Made by a program: the position numbers and the translations under genes. From the NCBI GenBank assembly GCA_021108035.1, contig JAIORQ010000072.1, positions 1 through 64,000 on the forward strand: a stretch of 64,000 bases of DNA, written 5' to 3'. The notes beneath the pieces are model-generated. The model made no database searches. It was not told where the DNA came from and saw nothing but the letters and a program-made list of their open reading frames with translations. Positions 16,353 to 24,027 of the stretch are shown here, in pieces; positions within the stretch are counted from its first letter, which is position 1; every line of letters begins with the position of its first letter. This DNA is from Bacteroidales bacterium. Lineage in GTDB: Bacteria > Bacteroidota > Bacteroidia > Bacteroidales > JAADGE01.

Positions 16353-16457
16353 ATTGTTTGGTTCTGCCACGAATTTAGTGGAAAATTGACAAATGCTGTA
16401 ATGCTTAAATGCTATAATAAAAAAATTCCGGTAAAATAACAGTAGAACCAATTGTTT
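16353..16457. mobile_element. MITE-like GGTTCT element, short copy with 7-bp direct repeats
   Basis: Direct repeats ATTGTTT (16353-16359 and 16451-16457) enclose 91 bases beginning GGTTCTGC and ending GTAGAACCA. The interior holds an 8-bp-period AATG array (16392, 16400, 16408, 16416) and ends with TTCCGGTAAAATA, as in the long copy at 8674-8900. It looks like an internal-deletion derivative of the same element. It lies between mqnE and the rpmH terminator. Confidence 0.65.
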
Positions 16458-16478
16458 ATAACATATAAATTTACAAAC

Positions 16479-16507
16479 AAAAAAACCCTCGACAAAAAAT
16501 CAAGGGT
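16479..16507 (-). terminator. Intrinsic terminator of rpmH
   Basis: Read on the minus strand: ACCCTTGA, seven-base loop, TCGAGGGT, followed by seven T. The stem is 8 bp with one G-U pair. It lies 39 bases after the rpmH stop. Confidence 0.85.
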
Positions 16508-16545
16508 ATAAAATATAATATTTTTACTTTTTTATTAAAAAGTAA

Positions 16546-16704
16546 TTAAGCCTTATGCTTTAATTCACACGAAACAGATAATTTTTTTCTGCCTTTTCTG
16601 CGTCTTCGGTTCAATATATTTACACCTCCTACGGTTGACATCCTTTCCCTGAATCCGTGCTTATTTTTTCTTTTTCTGTTTGAAGGTTGAAATGTTCTTT
16701 TCAT
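16546..16704 (-). CDS. rpmH: Large ribosomal subunit protein bL34
   Basis: 52 residues, start ATG at 16704 and stop TAA at 16546. The protein begins [20 protein letters not shown] and contains [20 protein letters not shown], the near-invariant bL34 signature. It then carries a short Bacteroidota-type tail ([10 protein letters not shown]). It binds 23S rRNA in the large subunit. It has its own promoter (16768-16797) and terminator (16479-16507), so it is monocistronic. In many bacteria rpmH neighbours dnaA and rnpA; neither is here. Confidence 0.96.
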   Translation of the reverse strand: MKRTFQPSNRKRKNKHGFRERMSTVGGVNILNRRRRKGRKKLSVSCELKHKA

Positions 16705-16767
16705 TACTCTGTATTTTTATATCCTAAAAGGATTTTGATTAATTTTATCTTATTTATTTTCGGCTTG

Positions 16768-16797
16768 CAAAGTTATTATTTTTATTTTTTAAACAAA
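16768..16797 (-). promoter_or_regulatory. rpmH: Bacteroidota promoter of rpmH
   Basis: On the minus strand: TTTG (16797-16794), 18 bases, TAACTTTG (16775-16768), a good fit to the Bacteroidota -33 TTTG and -7 TAnnTTTG elements. The predicted transcript would start near 16761 with a leader of about 57 bases. Confidence 0.65.
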
Positions 16798-16825
16798 AAA
16801 AATGTACGATTTTCTGCTTTTTTAA

Positions 16826-17092
16826 TTAATAATGACCTTTAAATGACGAAATATCAATTTCTTTGTTCTTTTCATAAATTGTATAAATCATTCTGTCTTT
16901 ATGATTTACACGCCTGCTCCATACTTCTTGCTCAAAATATTTTAGTCGTTCCGGTTTACCTAATCCTTGTCGCGGTTGTTCAATTAATGCTCGTACTAAA
17001 TCAAAACATTTAATATAACATTTTCTGTCGTTTTTACGAAACCAATCTAAATCCTTATCTGCTTTATTAAGAATTAAAACTTTATAAGTCAT
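16826..17092 (-). CDS. yoeB: YoeB-type mRNA interferase toxin
   Basis: 88 residues when the ATG at 17092 is used. This gives a start that overlaps the antitoxin gene by 11 bases, as is typical; a longer frame upstream adds unrelated residues. It has the RelE/ParE fold of YoeB: KADKDLDWFRKNDRK, LGKPERLKY with a glutamate at 48, WSRRVNHKDRMIYTI, and the terminal His87-Tyr88 pair that is catalytic in YoeB. It would cut mRNA in the ribosomal A site when freed from the YefM-like antitoxin upstream. All catalytic positions appear intact. Confidence 0.93.
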   Translation of the reverse strand: MTYKVLILNKADKDLDWFRKNDRKCYIKCFDLVRALIEQPRQGLGKPERLKYFEQEVWSRRVNHKDRMIYTIYEKNKEIDISSFKGHY

Positions 17093-17348
17093 AAAAAGCT
17101 TGTTGAATTGTTTTACCCTCTGTTTTGTTTGAACTATTTCTAATATTATGCCCTTCAATAAGTGCTTTTAAAGATTGCTTATCTTTTAAAAGTTTTATTG
17201 TTTCCATAATATTATTCCACTCACTTTGAGCGATTAAGACAACAGCTCCTTTTTCACTTACAATTACAGTTTCTTCGAAATTATTAACTGTATTTTCAAT
17301 AATTTTTGGGAAATCAGTTATGGCTTTTTTAATTGTTATTGTATTCAT
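17082..17348 (-). CDS. yefM: YefM-type antitoxin (Phd/YefM family)
   Basis: 88 residues. The N-terminal Phd/YefM dimerisation and DNA-binding domain reads NTITIKKAITDFPKIIENTV, with the EETVIVSEKGAVVLIAQSEWNNI segment. The C-terminal half (about 58-88, EGHNIRNSSNKTEGKTIQQAF) is the disordered toxin-wrapping tail. It neutralises YoeB and normally represses its own promoter. The ATG at 17348 is 18 bases from a TATATTTG promoter motif flanked by ATACAA repeats, a likely autoregulatory site. The pair is inserted between rpmH and rsmG. Confidence 0.92.
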   Translation of the reverse strand: MNTITIKKAITDFPKIIENTVNNFEETVIVSEKGAVVLIAQSEWNNIMETIKLLKDKQSLKALIEGHNIRNSSNKTEGKTIQQAFYDL

Positions 17349-17365
17349 ATTGGTTATTTTATATA

Positions 17366-17373
17366 CAAATATA
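17366..17373 (-). promoter_or_regulatory. -7 element (TATATTTG) of yefM-yoeB
   Basis: On the minus strand TATATTTG fits TAnnTTTG and is followed after about 18 bases by the yefM ATG. The site lies within direct ATACAA/ATATACAA repeats that may serve as the YefM operator. Confidence 0.45.
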
Positions 17374-17395
17374 CAATATTAATTTTAACCTGATA

Positions 17396-18031
17396 CTATA
17401 TAATAAAAACAGGCAAATAAATAACTTTCTTTGTTTTAAAGAATTCATCATCAAAAAAATCACTAATTTCAAAAACTTTTACAGCATTAAATGTCTTAAT
17501 TTCTTCATCAAAATTTCCGCCTTTCAAATACAAAACAGCTTTCTCTTTTTTTCCTTTTTTAAAAAGATGCTTTACAGAATTATAAAATAAAGGAAATGCT
17601 GTTACGGCTCTTCCTGTTATATAATCAAAAGAACCTTCTAACTGTGTGCTTTTAATTTGCTTGGTTCTTACATTTTTTAATTCAAGTGAGTCAGCTATTT
17701 CTTGTGTTACCTTAACTTTTTTTGCAATTGAATCAACTAATGTAAACTGTACATTTGGAAACATTATTGCTAAAGGAATGCCCGGAAATCCTCCTCCGGT
17801 TCCTACATCCAGTACCCTTACATTGTCTTGGAATGATTTTACTTTTACAATTGCTAATGAATGAAGAATATGTCTTATAAAAATATTATCAATATCCTTA
17901 CGTGAAATTACGTTAATTTTTTCATTCCAATATTTATAAATAGTCGGCAGTTTTATAAATTGTAACTTTTGAGCAGAACTAATTTCAGGGAAGCATGATT
18001 TTAAAGTCTCAATTTCAGAATTTTTCGTCAT
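17396..18031 (-). CDS. rsmG: 16S rRNA (guanine-527 N7)-methyltransferase RsmG
   Basis: 211 residues, normal for RsmG/GidB. Motifs: KINVISRKDIDNIFIRHILHS in the N-terminal region, the SAM-binding loop VLDVGTGGGFPGIPLAI, VDSIAKKV, and FDYITGRAVTAF. It methylates N7 of G527 in 16S rRNA in the cytoplasm; loss causes low-level streptomycin resistance in other bacteria. Its start overlaps the sigma-factor gene stop by 17 bases, so the two are co-transcribed and probably coupled. Confidence 0.95.
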   Translation of the reverse strand: MTKNSEIETLKSCFPEISSAQKLQFIKLPTIYKYWNEKINVISRKDIDNIFIRHILHSLAIVKVKSFQDNVRVLDVGTGGGFPGIPLAIMFPNVQFTLVDSIAKKVKVTQEIADSLELKNVRTKQIKSTQLEGSFDYITGRAVTAFPLFYNSVKHLFKKGKKEKAVLYLKGGNFDEEIKTFNAVKVFEISDFFDDEFFKTKKVIYLPVFII

Positions 18032-18635
18032 GTATGTTATGTTTTTTCAAAGTACTCAATAATAATTCTCTGGAACGATATAATCTTGCCTTAACAGTTC
18101 CTAATGGCAGATCTAATTTTTCAGAAATTTCACTGTAGGAATATTCTTCAAAGTATCTTAAAACAATAATCCTCCTGTAATCGGGCGGTAATTTTTGAAT
18201 AATATTCTTTAAAATATTTTTTTTTTGAATACTCACTATCTTTTCTTCAGGATTTAAGGAATCTTCGGCTATTACAACCTTATTATAAAAATCATCATCA
18301 TAACTAATATCGCTTTCAATATAAACATCGTTCATTCTCTTTTCGGAAGTTCTTAAAAAATCAATACCATGATTTGTAGCAATTCTGAATAACCAAGTAC
18401 TAAAAGCATATACAGGTTTATAAGATCCAATTTTTCTAAAAGCTTTTTCAAAAGTTTCAATTGTCAAATCTTCAGCATCCTCTTTTGAATTAACCATTTT
18501 CAACAAAAGATAATATAATGATTCTCTGTAATATCCCATTAATTCAGCAAAAGCAATCTGGTTGCCTTTTTTCGCTAATTGAATCAGATCATAATCCCTT
18601 TTAGCTTTATCTGAAAAATTAGGACTCAATTCCAT
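18015..18635 (-). CDS. ECF-type RNA polymerase sigma factor
   Basis: 206 residues with only sigma regions 2 and 4. Region 2 covers about 27-100 (FAELMGYYRESLYYLLLKMV, DAEDLTIETFEKAFRKI, FSTWLFRIATNHGIDFLR). Region 4 covers about 145-200 (LPPDYRRIIVLRYFEEYSYS, then EISEKLDLPLGTVKARLYRSRELL). It directs RNA polymerase to alternative promoters. No anti-sigma gene follows; instead it overlaps rsmG downstream and the glycosyltransferase gene upstream, so it appears to be a housekeeping-operon member. Target promoters cannot be inferred. Confidence 0.93.
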   Translation of the reverse strand: MELSPNFSDKAKRDYDLIQLAKKGNQIAFAELMGYYRESLYYLLLKMVNSKEDAEDLTIETFEKAFRKIGSYKPVYAFSTWLFRIATNHGIDFLRTSEKRMNDVYIESDISYDDDFYNKVVIAEDSLNPEEKIVSIQKKNILKNIIQKLPPDYRRIIVLRYFEEYSYSEISEKLDLPLGTVKARLYRSRELLLSTLKKHNIHDEKF

Positions 18636-19732
18636 TCCTTCTTCTGAATAAAAATATTAGTTATTATTACAAATAAATTTAATGTCGGTATTAAAATGTC
18701 AAATATAGGAATAAAAATCAATATTTTTTTCTCTTCAATTTTTTTTGCAAACAAACCTATTATAAAAAACTGAATAATATATCTGATTATAAAAACAGAA
18801 ATCAATAACAATACATATTTACAAAAAACTAAACCTGCAATAAATGCAAGGTAAAAAATTAATTTTGATAAGGGTTCAAGAGAAAGTAGTATTTTATGTA
18901 TAAATTTATAATGAAATCCTGTCGTTATATGTCTCCTTTTTTGAACAATCCAATCTTTAAATTTCATTTTAGGAACCGACTTAGTGAAACTGTCTTTATT
19001 AATTGTTACAGCTGTATTAGTTATGTTTGATATTTTATTTATATGCAAATCATCATCACCTGATAATATATGCATATGACCTGAAAAGCCTGAATGCTTT
19101 ACAAACAACTTCTTTTTATAGGATAAATTACGACCGACTCCCATATATGCAATACCTAATTTTGCAAAAGCAAAATATTGTAAAGCAATAAAAAGTGTAT
19201 CAAACCTTATTAACTTATTTAAAAATCCTTTTTTAAATGCATATCCTCCGTATCCCAAAACTATATCTTTCCCGGCAGAATAAGTTGCCGTAATACTTTG
19301 AATCCAAAATTGTGAAACAGGATAACAATCAGCATCTGTAAATAACAGATGCTCATATTTTGCAATATTTATTGCTTTAGTTAAAGCATACTTCTTCCCT
19401 GTTGCATTTTTTTCATTAAAATCAATTGTTACCACTGATAAATTACTGTATCTTTTTTGGAATGCTTCCAAAATATTTTTTGAATCATCATCAGACCTGT
19501 CATTTGCTACAATCACTTCAAATTCTTTATAGTTCTGATTAAGCACAACCGGTAAAAACTTTTTTAAATTTTCACTTTCATTTCGTGCACTTATTATTAC
19601 TGAAACAGCTTTTGATATTTTTTTATTTCCGGAGTCCTTTAAAAACAATACTCCGGAATAAATTGCAGTATAATAAATGAACTGTAACAGGAAAGACAAA
19701 AAAAGCAATAATATTATGATCTTTTCAAACAA
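18626..19732 (-). CDS. Membrane-anchored family 2 glycosyltransferase
   Basis: 368 residues. An N-terminal helix (about 5-25) is followed by a GT-A domain: AVSVIISARNESENLKKFLP, VIVANDRSDDDS, the DxD-like TDADC, GDDDLHINK, and a QKRRH motif in the QxxRW position. About three helices form the C-terminus. These features are those of processive or single-addition GT2 enzymes that use an NDP-sugar at the inner membrane. The acceptor is unknown. The start is TTG at 19732, one base after the pdxA stop; the downstream sigma-factor gene overlaps its stop by 10 bases. Confidence 0.88.
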   Translation of the reverse strand: MFEKIIILLLFLSFLLQFIYYTAIYSGVLFLKDSGNKKISKAVSVIISARNESENLKKFLPVVLNQNYKEFEVIVANDRSDDDSKNILEAFQKRYSNLSVVTIDFNEKNATGKKYALTKAINIAKYEHLLFTDADCYPVSQFWIQSITATYSAGKDIVLGYGGYAFKKGFLNKLIRFDTLFIALQYFAFAKLGIAYMGVGRNLSYKKKLFVKHSGFSGHMHILSGDDDLHINKISNITNTAVTINKDSFTKSVPKMKFKDWIVQKRRHITTGFHYKFIHKILLSLEPLSKLIFYLAFIAGLVFCKYVLLLISVFIIRYIIQFFIIGLFAKKIEEKKILIFIPIFDILIPTLNLFVIITNIFIQKKEWN

Positions 19733-19733
19733 A

Positions 19734-20780
19734 TTAATTATTATTTTCTTGAGTATTTAAAGGATTTTCAGAAATCTCTTTGTATAATTTTCTGTTTTTA
19801 TAAATTTCAATTGCCGTATAAAGTGCTCTTCTAAAAGAATCGGGAGATGCAACACCTTGACCGGCAATTTCAAAAGCAGTTCCGTGATTAGGAGATGTTC
19901 TTATTATTGGTAATCCGGCAGTAAAGTTCACTCCGGTCGCAAATTCCACTGCTTTAAAAGGTGCTAAACCTTGATCGTGATACATTGCTAATATTGCATC
20001 AAATTTCATGAATGATTGAGAACCGAAAAATCCGTCAGCCGGATACGGCCCTATTGCCATAATACCTTCATCTCTTGCCTTATTAATTGCAGGTATGATA
20101 ATTTCCTCTTCTTCATGCCCGATAACTCCTTCATCACCTGCATGAGGATTTAAGCCTAATACAGCAATCTTTGGTCTGCGAACTGAAAAATCTTCAAGAA
20201 GTGACTGGTTTAAAATACGAAGTTTTCTCAATATTTGCTCTTCTGTTATCATCGAAGGAATATCTTTTAAGGCTACATGACCGGCAACAACACCTATCTT
20301 CATCATTTCTCCTGTCATTAACATTAAAACATCATCAGAATCAGTCTTATTTTGAAAATACTCTGTATGCCCCGGAAAACCAAATTTATCAGATTGAATA
20401 CTCTTTTTATTTATAGGAGCTGTAACCAATACATCAATTTTATTATCCAGCAAATCATTGGTTGCTGCTTCAAGTGATTCATATGCTGCTTTGCCTGAAT
20501 CATCTGTTGACTTTCCTAATTCTATCCGAGCATTTTCAAATACACAATTAATAATGTTCGGTCTTTTAGGATTTGCATCATTAGGATTTTTAATAATATT
20601 TAAACTGAAATTTTCAAAATTAATGGCTTTTCTGTGATATGCCGCTAATTTTGGAGAACCGTAAACAATCGGGATACATAAGTCATTTATTCTTTTATCC
20701 GACAAAGTTTTAATAATAACTTCATAACCAATTCCGTTTATATCTCCGTGGGTTATTCCTAATTTTATTTTATTTTCCAT
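19734..20780 (-). CDS. pdxA: 4-hydroxythreonine-4-phosphate dehydrogenase PdxA
   Basis: 348 residues, within the normal range. Motifs: LGITHGDINGIGYEVI at the N-terminus, the metal and substrate histidines in FPGHTEYFQ and LAMYHDQGLAPFKA, AVLGLNPHAGDEG and PNHGTAFEIAGQG. It oxidises 4-phosphohydroxy-L-threonine with NAD to 3-amino-2-oxopropyl phosphate in the DXP-independent branch point of the PdxA/PdxJ pyridoxal phosphate pathway. It begins the overlapping set pdxA, glycosyltransferase, sigma factor, rsmG. Confidence 0.95.
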   Translation of the reverse strand: MENKIKLGITHGDINGIGYEVIIKTLSDKRINDLCIPIVYGSPKLAAYHRKAINFENFSLNIIKNPNDANPKRPNIINCVFENARIELGKSTDDSGKAAYESLEAATNDLLDNKIDVLVTAPINKKSIQSDKFGFPGHTEYFQNKTDSDDVLMLMTGEMMKIGVVAGHVALKDIPSMITEEQILRKLRILNQSLLEDFSVRRPKIAVLGLNPHAGDEGVIGHEEEEIIIPAINKARDEGIMAIGPYPADGFFGSQSFMKFDAILAMYHDQGLAPFKAVEFATGVNFTAGLPIIRTSPNHGTAFEIAGQGVASPDSFRRALYTAIEIYKNRKLYKEISENPLNTQENNN

Positions 20781-20830
20781 TTAATTTATAATTTATCTTC
20801 TTTTATAACAATCAATAATTTACACCTAAA

Positions 20831-22264
20831 CTAACTTTCGTAATTTTTTAAAAAATCATATAATAATCTCACTCCGTATCCGCTGCCTCCGACTGTTCGA
20901 TAAGAACTCTTTTTACTTAACATTGCAGGTCCGGCAATATCAATATGTATCCATGGATATTCCGTAAAATACTCAAGAAATTTCCCGGCAGTAACAGCAC
21001 CGGCTTCCCTGCCTCCGATATTCTTTATATCTGCTATGTTCGATTTGAGCATTTCTTTATATTCATCCCAAAAAGGAAACTTTACAACTCTTTCATAAAC
21101 GTCTTCCCCACTCTTTTCTAACTTATTAAAAACTGATTCACCGGCAGTTCCCATAACAACAGCAGCCTCTGTTCCCAATGCAACGGCAGCGGAACCTGTT
21201 AAAGTTGCCAAATCAATAACTAATTCAGGATCATCTTTTTGAGCATAACTTAAAGCATCAGCAAGAATCAATCTCCCTTCTGCATCTGTATTTAATACCT
21301 CAACAAACAAACCGTTATGCATTTTAATAACATCTCCCGGAACATAAGCCTTTGCATCAACGGCATTATCAGTAGCAGGTATCAAAGCAATGATATGCAA
21401 GGGTAATTTATTTTTTGATACAGCATACATTGTTCCGATTACCGCAGCAGCTCCCGCCATATCAAATTTCATCATATCCATAGAATTTTTTGTAGGCTTA
21501 ATGCTGTATCCGCCTGTATCAAATACAATTCCTTTGCCAACTAAAATAATAGGTTTGGTGTTTTTTGCGTTATCAGGTTTCCATTCCATAATTGAGAATG
21601 TCGGTGGTTTCTCACTTCCTTTATTAACAGCCAAAAGACCTCCCATTTTCTGTTCTGCAATTTTTTCTTTATCAAAAACAGAAACCTTAAAACCGGAATC
21701 TTTACCAAGTTCAATAATTCTGTCAGCTAATTGTATTGCATTCAATCCTGAAAACGGTTCATTAGCAAGATCGCGTGTAATATATACAGCTTTAAGGATA
21801 TTTTGTAATTCATAAATATTGTTCTTATTTACTGAGCTTGATATAATATTTATACTATTCAAAGATGATTTTTTTGATTTAATATCTTTATAATATTTTA
21901 TAAACTTATAATTCCCGAGAACAATACCTTCAATAAAAGCATACAATACTTCAAAATTTGAATTTGTTTCAATAATACTTACGGAAGTTTGCTTATATGA
22001 ATCTACAATTGATACCAATTTACTGCCAATTTTTCCGGCAATTTCTTTTTTGTTTTTTACAATTTTATCTGTAAAATTAATAAAGTATATAAAACTGTTA
22101 TATTGATTTATTGTTACAATTGATTTATCATTTTTAAATTGATCATCAATATATTTTTTCTGATCTCCGGTCAATTCAAAAACTTTAAAATCTTTTATAT
22201 CACCTATAAATACAATATTATCATTTTTTTTAGTATCTTTATTTAAATTTATTTTTATACTCAT
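20831..22264 (-). CDS. pepA: Leucyl aminopeptidase, M17 family
   Basis: 477 residues. The N-terminal domain (about 1-165) is variable and the C-terminal catalytic domain is strongly conserved: NEPFSGLNAIQLADRI, VGKGIVFDTGGYSIKPT, MKFDMAGAAAVIGTMYA, the signature NTDAEGRLILADAL and the ITGS-type ATLTGSAAVALG. These hold the two metal ions and the catalytic Lys/Arg of cytosolic M17 aminopeptidases, which release N-terminal residues from peptides. It is the first gene of the minus-strand run and is divergent from the gene at 22401. Confidence 0.93.
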   Translation of the reverse strand: MSIKINLNKDTKKNDNIVFIGDIKDFKVFELTGDQKKYIDDQFKNDKSIVTINQYNSFIYFINFTDKIVKNKKEIAGKIGSKLVSIVDSYKQTSVSIIETNSNFEVLYAFIEGIVLGNYKFIKYYKDIKSKKSSLNSINIISSSVNKNNIYELQNILKAVYITRDLANEPFSGLNAIQLADRIIELGKDSGFKVSVFDKEKIAEQKMGGLLAVNKGSEKPPTFSIMEWKPDNAKNTKPIILVGKGIVFDTGGYSIKPTKNSMDMMKFDMAGAAAVIGTMYAVSKNKLPLHIIALIPATDNAVDAKAYVPGDVIKMHNGLFVEVLNTDAEGRLILADALSYAQKDDPELVIDLATLTGSAAVALGTEAAVVMGTAGESVFNKLEKSGEDVYERVVKFPFWDEYKEMLKSNIADIKNIGGREAGAVTAGKFLEYFTEYPWIHIDIAGPAMLSKKSSYRTVGGSGYGVRLLYDFLKNYES

Positions 22265-22400
22265 ACATAATATTTAGTCAATTAAAAACGTAAAATTAAT
22301 AATATAATCTTATAATTAAATACCTTCATCTTGATTTTGTATAGAGGGAACTGTTAAATATTTAGCACGCAATTTGTTATAAATTTAAAAATACTTACTG

Positions 22401-23066
22401 ATGAAAAAAATAACTTTAATTATTATTTTGATATTCGCCTGCATTACAACTTTTTCCCAAGAAAATCCATTTGGTAATGAAGTTGAACTTGATGAAAAAG
22501 AATATTATTTCGCAATAAGATTATTACCAAGCTTAAACGGGAGCCTTATACAAGTTGCTGTTAAGAAAAAAAATTCAGTAAATAATGATGATATTAAATT
22601 TTTAACAATAAACAGTTGGGCAAGGCAACTTGCAGGTTATGAAACTTCAGAAGCCAATCCTGACAGAGAAAACTTGATAGAAAAACACAAGATATTTGAA
22701 GTGCCTTCTGAGGCAAGCAATAAGGGTAATGAAGAAATTGAATTTTACACTGTAAAAAAAACCGAAGTCATTCTCAATAACTTATGGAGATTGAAATATT
22801 CTGAATATCCTTATTTTAATTCGGAAAAAAATGACGACAAAGGTTGGGCAAAACATCCCGATGAAAAGATAACTTGGTTACCGTCAGAAAGCCAAATGAA
22901 TATCCTCAGAACGTACGGTATTAATGAATTAAGTGATTTTATTGAAGGCAAACAAGTTATACGATTATTAAAAGATGTCAGAAACAGAGATTGGCAAAAC
23001 AGATATATCCAAAGTGCAGGAGTATATCAATATGAAGAACTAAATGATACTATTCCGAATAATTAA
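22401..23066 (+). CDS. Exported protein of unknown function upstream of parA
   Basis: 221 residues. A clear signal peptide (about 1-19, KKITLIIILIFACITTFSQ) is followed by a soluble domain with no motif I recognise. Notable segments are LKYSEYPYFNSEKNDDKGWA and KITWLPSESQMNILRTYGI, and the sequence is rich in aromatic residues. It is probably periplasmic or surface-exposed. It is the first plus-strand gene before parA-parB, but the 165-base gap and the separate parA promoter motif argue against one operon. It seems to be a lineage-specific Bacteroidota protein; no function is assigned. Confidence 0.7.
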   Translation: MKKITLIIILIFACITTFSQENPFGNEVELDEKEYYFAIRLLPSLNGSLIQVAVKKKNSVNNDDIKFLTINSWARQLAGYETSEANPDRENLIEKHKIFEVPSEASNKGNEEIEFYTVKKTEVILNNLWRLKYSEYPYFNSEKNDDKGWAKHPDEKITWLPSESQMNILRTYGINELSDFIEGKQVIRLLKDVRNRDWQNRYIQSAGVYQYEELNDTIPNN

Positions 23067-23180
23067 TTCATCTTTTATCGGTAATTTCTTCTCTTGTATT
23101 AAAAGATCGTATTATAAGAAGTTGTTGATTACACGTTAATAAAAGATTAACAAAAACACAGTAATTAATAATTAAAGTTA

Positions 23181-23188
23181 TATTTTTG
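23181..23188 (+). promoter_or_regulatory. -7 element (TATTTTTG) of parA
   Basis: TATTTTTG fits TAnnTTTG and lies 44 bases upstream of the parA ATG. No clear TTTG occurs at the -33 distance. Confidence 0.4.
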
Positions 23189-23231
23189 CAAAAATTTTAT
23201 CCTATTTTATTAAAGAATAAACAAATCTATA

Positions 23232-24005
23232 ATGTCAAAAGTTATTGCATTAGCAAATCAAAAAGGTGGAGTCGGTAAAACGACAACTGCAATAAACCTT
23301 GCAGCAAGTCTTGCAGTATTGGAAAAGAAAATACTGATAGTTGATTTTGATCCTCAAGCAAATGCTACTTCAGGAATCGGCTTTAACCTGAAAGAGATTG
23401 AACACAGCATATACGATTGTTTTATCGGAAACGTACAACCTAATGATGTAATTCTGAAAACACATATTGACGGACTTGAATTATTACCTTCACATATTGA
23501 TCTTGTGGGTGCAGAAATAGAGATGTTGGGTGAAGACAGAAGAGAATATTTTTTAGATTCTGTGATTAATAAAATTAAAAAAAATTACGACTTTATATTT
23601 ATTGATTGCTCTCCTTCATTAGGTTTATTAACAGTTAATGCGTTAACAGCTGCTGATTCGGTAATTATTCCTGTTCAATGTGAATATTTTGCTTTGGAAG
23701 GCTTGGGAAAATTATTGAATACAATTCAAATGATACAAAAAAATATTAATACTGAACTTGAAATCGAAGGTTTTTTATTAACAATGTATGATGCAAGATT
23801 AAGACTTTCTAATCATGTTGCTGCTGAAGTAAGAAAACATTTTGAAAGCATGGTTTTTGATACAATAATCCAAAGAAATATTAAATTAAGTGAAGCACCA
23901 AGTTACGGTATGGCTGCAATCCAATATGATGCAAATTCAAAAGGTTCAATAAATTACTTAAATTTGGCCGAGGAATTGTTGGAAAGAAATAATTCAAAAA
24001 GCTAA
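23232..24005 (+). CDS. parA: Chromosome-partitioning ATPase ParA (Soj)
   Basis: 257 residues. The deviant Walker A motif KGGVGKTT is at 11-18, Walker A-prime/switch DFDPQANAT follows near 38-46, and Walker B is FIFIDCSPSLG. It is the short chromosomal ParA type without an N-terminal DNA-binding extension. It forms an ATP-dependent gradient on the nucleoid that moves ParB-parS complexes and so segregates the origin. parB follows 22 bases later. Such pairs often lie near the replication origin, though dnaA is not seen here. Confidence 0.96.
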   Translation: MSKVIALANQKGGVGKTTTAINLAASLAVLEKKILIVDFDPQANATSGIGFNLKEIEHSIYDCFIGNVQPNDVILKTHIDGLELLPSHIDLVGAEIEMLGEDRREYFLDSVINKIKKNYDFIFIDCSPSLGLLTVNALTAADSVIIPVQCEYFALEGLGKLLNTIQMIQKNINTELEIEGFLLTMYDARLRLSNHVAAEVRKHFESMVFDTIIQRNIKLSEAPSYGMAAIQYDANSKGSINYLNLAEELLERNNSKS

Positions 24006-24027
24006 AAGAACAATAAAAGATTAAACT

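Noticed and set aside
17093-17158. Longer N-terminus for the YoeB toxin
   Set aside because: It would read 22 residues out of frame through the antitoxin coding region and is absent from the YoeB family; ATG 17092 gives the standard short overlap.
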